Shown here one piece after another: positions 54,653 to 58,303 of a stretch of DNA of 58,303 bases. Position numbers and translations under genes: made by a program. Source of the stretch: Pseudomonadota bacterium (GTDB taxonomy: Bacteria; Pseudomonadota; Gammaproteobacteria; Burkholderiales; Burkholderiaceae_F); contig JAKBZN010000017.1 in NCBI GenBank assembly GCA_021842465.1, positions 1 through 58,303 on the forward strand. The letters run 5' to 3'. Within the stretch, counting starts at the first letter, position 1. Each line of letters opens with the position of its first letter. The notes below the pieces were generated by a model. That model was not told where the DNA came from. It did no database searches and saw only the letters and a list, made by a program, of their open reading frames with translations.

Positions 54653-55390
54653 TCAGAACCGCAGTTCGACGACCCGCCCCCGTTCCGCCGTGCCGGTGAC
54701 GATCCGGCCCGACTCGGTTTTCACCTGAACCGGATCGCCGGGCCCGGCTGCGCCGAGGGCGATCCCGTCGGTGGTGATCGAAAACCCGGTTCCTCTGCCG
54801 ACGATCGTGACGGCATCGCCTTGCCGGACTGCCGGAACAACCTGCAGCGCGCTCAGAGGGATGGCTTGTCCCGCGGCAATCGGCAGTTGCAGCATGTGGT
54901 CGAGCACCTGGGAAAACTGGGTGGCAACCCCGCCTTGGCTGCGCGTCAAATCCACTTCCGTCCGCTGCACTTCGGCTGCGGTGATCGGCGTGAGTACCGG
55001 AATCGGCTGCGTCGCAATCAGGGCCGGGCCAAAGTAATGGACGACGACGGGCACCGATACGGACCAGGCGCGTCCCGCTTCCATGCAGCGCAGGCCGACG
55101 AAACCGCGGCCCCAGAGCTGCGCGCCCGGATACAGAAAGGGTTCGACTTGATTGCACGGAGCCAGGCGCAGGTACGGATTGAGCGTCCCGACCTCGACCT
55201 GCGCGCGATACGCGGGCTGTTCGCGCGCCGCCTCCTGTGCGGCGAACGCCCGCACGATGGCGATCCGGTCCGATCCGTCCTGCCACGCGGGGGCGGCTCC
55301 GGCCGACATGGCGAGCGCGGCCGCGGCGGTCCCCAGGACTCCGGTGGCAGGGCGCCGGATGGCATCAAGGAGTCGGAATGCTCGTTTCAT
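54653..55390 (-). CDS. flgA: Flagellar P-ring assembly chaperone FlgA
   Basis: FlgA is a periplasmic chaperone for the P-ring protein FlgI. The 245-residue product has a signal peptide (about residues 1-30, ending SAGAAPA), then the SAF-like domain with PVLTPITAAEVQRTEVDLT and C-terminal GDAVTIVGRGTGFSITTDGIALG in pieces. I chose ATG 55390 (MKRAFRLL) since it starts the signal peptide. It is divergent from flgB, the normal arrangement. Confidence 0.94.
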   Translation of the reverse strand: MKRAFRLLDAIRRPATGVLGTAAAALAMSAGAAPAWQDGSDRIAIVRAFAAQEAAREQPAYRAQVEVGTLNPYLRLAPCNQVEPFLYPGAQLWGRGFVGLRCMEAGRAWSVSVPVVVHYFGPALIATQPIPVLTPITAAEVQRTEVDLTRSQGGVATQFSQVLDHMLQLPIAAGQAIPLSALQVVPAVRQGDAVTIVGRGTGFSITTDGIALGAAGPGDPVQVKTESGRIVTGTAERGRVVELRF

Positions 55391-55486
55391 GCCGGTTAGC
55401 GTATGCGCCTTCCATCCTGCCGGATCCGGCAAGAAGGCGCGCGTGAACCCGGCTTATCCGCCGATCCCGCCACCTCGACAAGTCAA

Positions 55487-55513
55487 TAATCGGCGCCAGG
55501 AAACAAAACTTTA
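55487..55513 (-). promoter_or_regulatory. FliA (sigma-28) promoter of flgA
   Basis: The reverse strand reads TAAAGTTT from 55513, exactly 15 bases after TAAA, then GCCGATTA (55494-55487), the closest -10 to consensus in the window. flgA starts 96 bases downstream. It lies in the flgA-flgB divergent gap, where no forward sigma-28 site was found. Confidence 0.8.
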
Positions 55514-55559
55514 GGGCCGAAACCCCGTTTTTGTGGGATCGGCAGATGGGAAGGGCAAG

Positions 55560-56018
55560 ATGGCAGGGTTCGGTGGCACGTCGGCGGTCGATTTTCAGGC
55601 CCAGGCACTCGACCTGTACGCCAAGCGCGGACAGGTGCTGGCCGCGAACATCGCCAATGCGGACACGCCGGGATATCTGGCGCGGGATTTCAATTTTCAG
55701 CAAGCGCTGGCGGCGGCTACGGGTGGCGCGGCGGGGTCTGCGGCGGGTTCCGCCGTGGGTGGCGCCGCGGGCGCGGTGGCGATGGCGCGAACGAATTCGG
55801 CCCACCTGAACGCCGCGGGCACGCCGGCGGGTGGGGAGTCATCCGCCGCCATGCCGCCGCTGCTCTACCAGGTGCCCCTGCAGGCCTCGATGGACGGCAA
55901 TACGGTGAACATCGATCAGCAGCGGGCGGAGTTCGCGCAGAACTCCGTGCGCTATGAGGCGACCGTCCGGTTTCTCAGCAGCAAGTTCCAGCAGATGACG
56001 ACCGTCATCACCGGGTGA
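55560..56018 (+). CDS. flgB: Flagellar proximal rod protein FlgB
   Basis: The 152-residue rod protein has the conserved N-terminal flagellar rod motif (AANIANADTPGYLARDFNF) and a C-terminal helix (YEATVRFLSSKFQQMTTVITG), with an Ala/Gly-rich insert of about 25 residues. ATG 55560 is preceded by GGGAAGGG; a GTG at 55533 is in frame but gives no family sequence. Confidence 0.95.
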   Translation: MAGFGGTSAVDFQAQALDLYAKRGQVLAANIANADTPGYLARDFNFQQALAAATGGAAGSAAGSAVGGAAGAVAMARTNSAHLNAAGTPAGGESSAAMPPLLYQVPLQASMDGNTVNIDQQRAEFAQNSVRYEATVRFLSSKFQQMTTVITG

Positions 56019-56036
56019 CGGTGAGAAGGAGCGGAA

Positions 56037-56444
56037 ATGTCTCTCTTCAGCGTATTCGATGTTTCGGCGTCCGCGGTGTCGGCGCAAAGCGAGCGGCTCA
56101 ATGTCGTCGCAAGCAATCTCGCGAATGCCAATTCGGTCGCGGGACCCGACGGCCAGCCGTACAAGGCGCGGGAGGTCGTCTTCCAGACGCACATGTTCGG
56201 CGCTGACCCGGCGTCAGCAGGGGTGCAGGTCGCGGGCGTTGTGCAGAACAGCGCTCCCGGGCGCACGGTGCACGATCCGTCCAACCCAGCGGCGGACGCC
56301 AGCGGGAATGTGACGATGCCCAATGTCGACCCGGTGCAGGAGATGGTCAACATGATCTCTGCCTCGCGCAGCTACCAGAGCAACGTCGACGTGATGACCA
56401 CCGCCAAGACCTTGCTCGACAAGGTCATTCAGATGGCCGGATAA
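56037..56444 (+). CDS. flgC: Flagellar proximal rod protein FlgC
   Basis: The 135-residue rod protein has FDVSASAVSAQSERLNVVASNLANANS (in pieces) at the N-terminus and ANVDPVQEM-type MPNVDPVQEMVNMISASRSYQ near the C-terminus, both standard for FlgC. It lies 18 bases after flgB with an AAGGAG site. Confidence 0.97.
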   Translation: MSLFSVFDVSASAVSAQSERLNVVASNLANANSVAGPDGQPYKAREVVFQTHMFGADPASAGVQVAGVVQNSAPGRTVHDPSNPAADASGNVTMPNVDPVQEMVNMISASRSYQSNVDVMTTAKTLLDKVIQMAG

Positions 56445-56457
56445 GGAGCGATTTTCC

Positions 56458-57240
56458 ATGACCACATCCAGCACCAGCGCGACCGCCGCCAATCCCTGGA
56501 GCGCGATCCTCGCCAATTCGACGGTCGCCCCGCCATCGACATCGACGTCCTCCGCCGGTTCGGGATCGGCGGCGGGCGGAACGTCGTCCTCGTCGTCCTC
56601 GTCTTCGACCGGGTCGTCCTCAGGCTCGCAGAACCTGCAGCAGACCTTCCTGCAACTGCTGGTCGCCCAGATGAACAATCAGGATCCGCTGAATCCGATG
56701 GACAGCACCCAGCTCACCTCGCAGTTGGCCCAGATCAGTACGGTGACCGGCATCAACAACCTCAACACCAACATCTCGCAGCTGCTCACGCAACTGCAGC
56801 AGAGCGCGACGATCCAGTCGGGGATGCTCACCGGACACAACGTGATGGTCGCCGGGTCGGGCCTGAACCTGGCCGCCAATTCGAGCGGGTCCGGGGCGAG
56901 CGCGATCGGCGGCATCAATCTCGGGTCGGCAGCGCAGAACGTCACGGTGACGATCAGCGATTCCTCGGGAAATGTCGTGCAGACGCTCAACCTCGGCTCG
57001 ATGGGTGCCGGCTTCCAGGATTTCGCGTGGAACGGAAGCACGAGTTCGGGATCCACGGCTCCCGCCGGCAACTATCAGTTCAGCGTGACTGCCACGGGAA
57101 GCGGCGGCGCGTCGGTGACGGCCTCGCCCTACAACCTGCAGCCGGTCATCGGCGCCGTGCCGCAATCCAACGGCACGACCCAGTTGATGCTGGGAAACGG
57201 CAGCCAGGTTCCCTACACCTCGGTCATGCAGATCATGTAA
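56458..57240 (+). CDS. flgD: Flagellar hook assembly (cap) protein FlgD
   Basis: FlgD is the scaffold for hook polymerisation. The 260-residue product has a Ser/Thr-rich N-terminal region with the conserved FLQLLVAQMNNQDPLNPMD and QLAQISTVTGINNLN. The C-terminal FlgD/FlnI-type domains contain SSGNVVQTLNLGSMGAGFQDFAWNG in pieces. Confidence 0.96.
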   Translation: MTTSSTSATAANPWSAILANSTVAPPSTSTSSAGSGSAAGGTSSSSSSSSTGSSSGSQNLQQTFLQLLVAQMNNQDPLNPMDSTQLTSQLAQISTVTGINNLNTNISQLLTQLQQSATIQSGMLTGHNVMVAGSGLNLAANSSGSGASAIGGINLGSAAQNVTVTISDSSGNVVQTLNLGSMGAGFQDFAWNGSTSSGSTAPAGNYQFSVTATGSGGASVTASPYNLQPVIGAVPQSNGTTQLMLGNGSQVPYTSVMQIM

Positions 57241-57303
57241 GGACGGCGCGGCCGTCGAGGAAAACGCAGCAAGAGCAGTCGGAACATCCAGGAGAAATCG
57301 AAC

Positions 57304-58303
57304 ATGGGATACGGACAGGCACTCTCGGGTTTGGATGCATCGTCGCAGGCGCTCGACGTCATCGGCAACAACATCGCCAACTCCGCCACCGTCGGATTCA
57401 AGACCGCACGCGCCGAATTCGCCGATGTGTATGCCAATTCCCTTTGGGGATCCAGCAGCACGGCGGTCGGGATCGGCACGAGCGTCGCGGCGGTTGCGCC
57501 GATCTTCACGCAGGGGAACATCACCACGACCGGCAATCCGCTGGATATTGCGATCAATGGGCAGGGGTTCTTCCGCGAGGTCAATAACGGGGTCACCACC
57601 TACTCGCGCGACGGCCAGTTCTCGCTCAACGCCACCGGTGACATCGTCAACTCGACCGGCGCGCAGCTTACGGGCTATCCGGCCGGCGCGAACGGCACGA
57701 TTTCGTCGACGCCGCCGCAGCCGCTGACATTGTCGACCGCGCCGGTACCGCCCTCGGCGAGCACCACGGCAAACTTCACGCTCAATCTGCCGGCGAATTC
57801 GACCCCGCCAACGGGGACGTTCAGCCCGACCAACCCGACGACCTACAACTCGTCGACCTCGATGTCGCTCTACGACTCGCTGGGCAACGCGCACACACTG
57901 ACGATGTACTTCGTCGACAGCGCCACGCCGGGGACGTGGAACGTGTATGGCACGGTCGACGGCACGGCCCTGAGCAGCCAGTTGGGTTCGATGACGTTCA
58001 ACTCGTCGGGCGCGCTGTCCGGCGTCAACAGCGGCACGGCAACCGGCAGCACCAACCCCGCGGGAACGATGAGCCTGTCGTTCACGCCCACCAATGGCGC
58101 CAATCCGGTCAACGTCGCGGTCTCGTTTCCATCGTCCACCCAGTACGGGGTGCCATTCGCGGTCAGTTCCAACATCCAGAACGGCTACACCACCGGGCAG
58201 CTCGCCGGCTTTTCGATCGGCAGCGATGGCACGATCATCGGCAACTACACCAACGGACAGACCGTCGCGCAGGGGCAGATCGCCTTGGCCAATTTCACCA
58301 ATC
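57304..58303 (+). CDS. flgE: Flagellar hook protein FlgE (cut by the window edge)
   Basis: FlgE polymerises into the hook. The visible 333 residues contain the N-terminal rod/hook motif (LSGLDASSQALDVIGNNIANSATVGFK in pieces), FADVYANSL, NPLDIAINGQGFF and the start of the D2-type domain (TTYNSSTSMSLYDSLGNAHTL in pieces). The frame is open to the last base and the C-terminal portion is outside the window. The ATG at 57304 follows CAGGAGAAA. Confidence 0.96.
   Translation, partial: MGYGQALSGLDASSQALDVIGNNIANSATVGFKTARAEFADVYANSLWGSSSTAVGIGTSVAAVAPIFTQGNITTTGNPLDIAINGQGFFREVNNGVTTYSRDGQFSLNATGDIVNSTGAQLTGYPAGANGTISSTPPQPLTLSTAPVPPSASTTANFTLNLPANSTPPTGTFSPTNPTTYNSSTSMSLYDSLGNAHTLTMYFVDSATPGTWNVYGTVDGTALSSQLGSMTFNSSGALSGVNSGTATGSTNPAGTMSLSFTPTNGANPVNVAVSFPSSTQYGVPFAVSSNIQNGYTTGQLAGFSIGSDGTIIGNYTNGQTVAQGQIALANFTN

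Noticed and set aside
55417-55432. Short palindrome TGCCGGATCCGGCA upstream of flgA
   Set aside because: Such short GC palindromes are expected by chance in this composition, and there is no T-run or link to a start.

Overview
The window is high-GC DNA whose gene content fits a motile betaproteobacterium, probably Burkholderiales or close. It has an FlhDC master regulator, CheZ, FlhF, a FliA-type sigma-28, a fliS-fliT-fliK2-fhlB block and a short flagellin. I do not name a genus. No rRNA, tRNA or CRISPR array was seen.

Layout. Positions 1-2836 hold the end of an outer-membrane barrel gene followed by kdpB and kdpC (potassium-pumping ATPase), without kdpDE. Positions 2874-9141 hold a reverse operon (UDP-glucose dehydrogenase, nucleotide-sugar epimerase, Na+/H+-type antiporter, joined by TGATG overlaps) and a forward operon (polyprenyl-phosphate-type glycosyltransferase, flippase-like membrane protein) followed by a small SDR-like protein without catalytic residues. 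A thiamine-diphosphate enzyme homologue with damaged cofactor motifs lies at 9116-10771. Positions 10803-21900 are the export/basal-body genes on the reverse strand, transcribed fliF-G-H-I-J-K and fliL-M-N-O-P-Q-R. fliE stands apart on the forward strand. Then come cheZ, cheY, motB, motA, flhC and flhD (reverse), fliC, flaG, fliD, fliS, fliT, a second FliK-like gene and an FlhB-tail gene (forward).

Positions 33065-42179 are an accessory island: two paralogous TPR-glycosyltransferase fusions, an IS630 transposase remnant, an FkbM methyltransferase, a class I methyltransferase and a large HAD-domain protein. It lies between the filament genes and a ycgR-type flagellar brake and looks like a flagellin or surface-glycan modification module. 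From 43417 on come an unknown gene, flhB, flhA, flhF, an flhG-like gene without a P-loop, fliA, cheW, an MCP gene, flgN, flgM, flgA (reverse), then flgB, flgC, flgD and a truncated flgE.

Reading the intergenic DNA by eye gives nine FliA/sigma-28 promoter candidates (TAAA-N15-GCCGATAT type) before fliL, fliC, flaG, fliS, the HAD gene, ycgR, flhB, flgM and flgA. The one before the HAD gene ties an otherwise unassigned HAD-methyltransferase operon to the flagellar regulon and is the most interesting lead. A dispersed ~76-bp dyad element recurs at five intergenic sites, three of them with tandem half-element arrays whose period differs by locus (29, 31, 42 bp). Three proteins look like enzymes that lost catalysis (the FlhG-like protein, the SDR, the ThDP enzyme).
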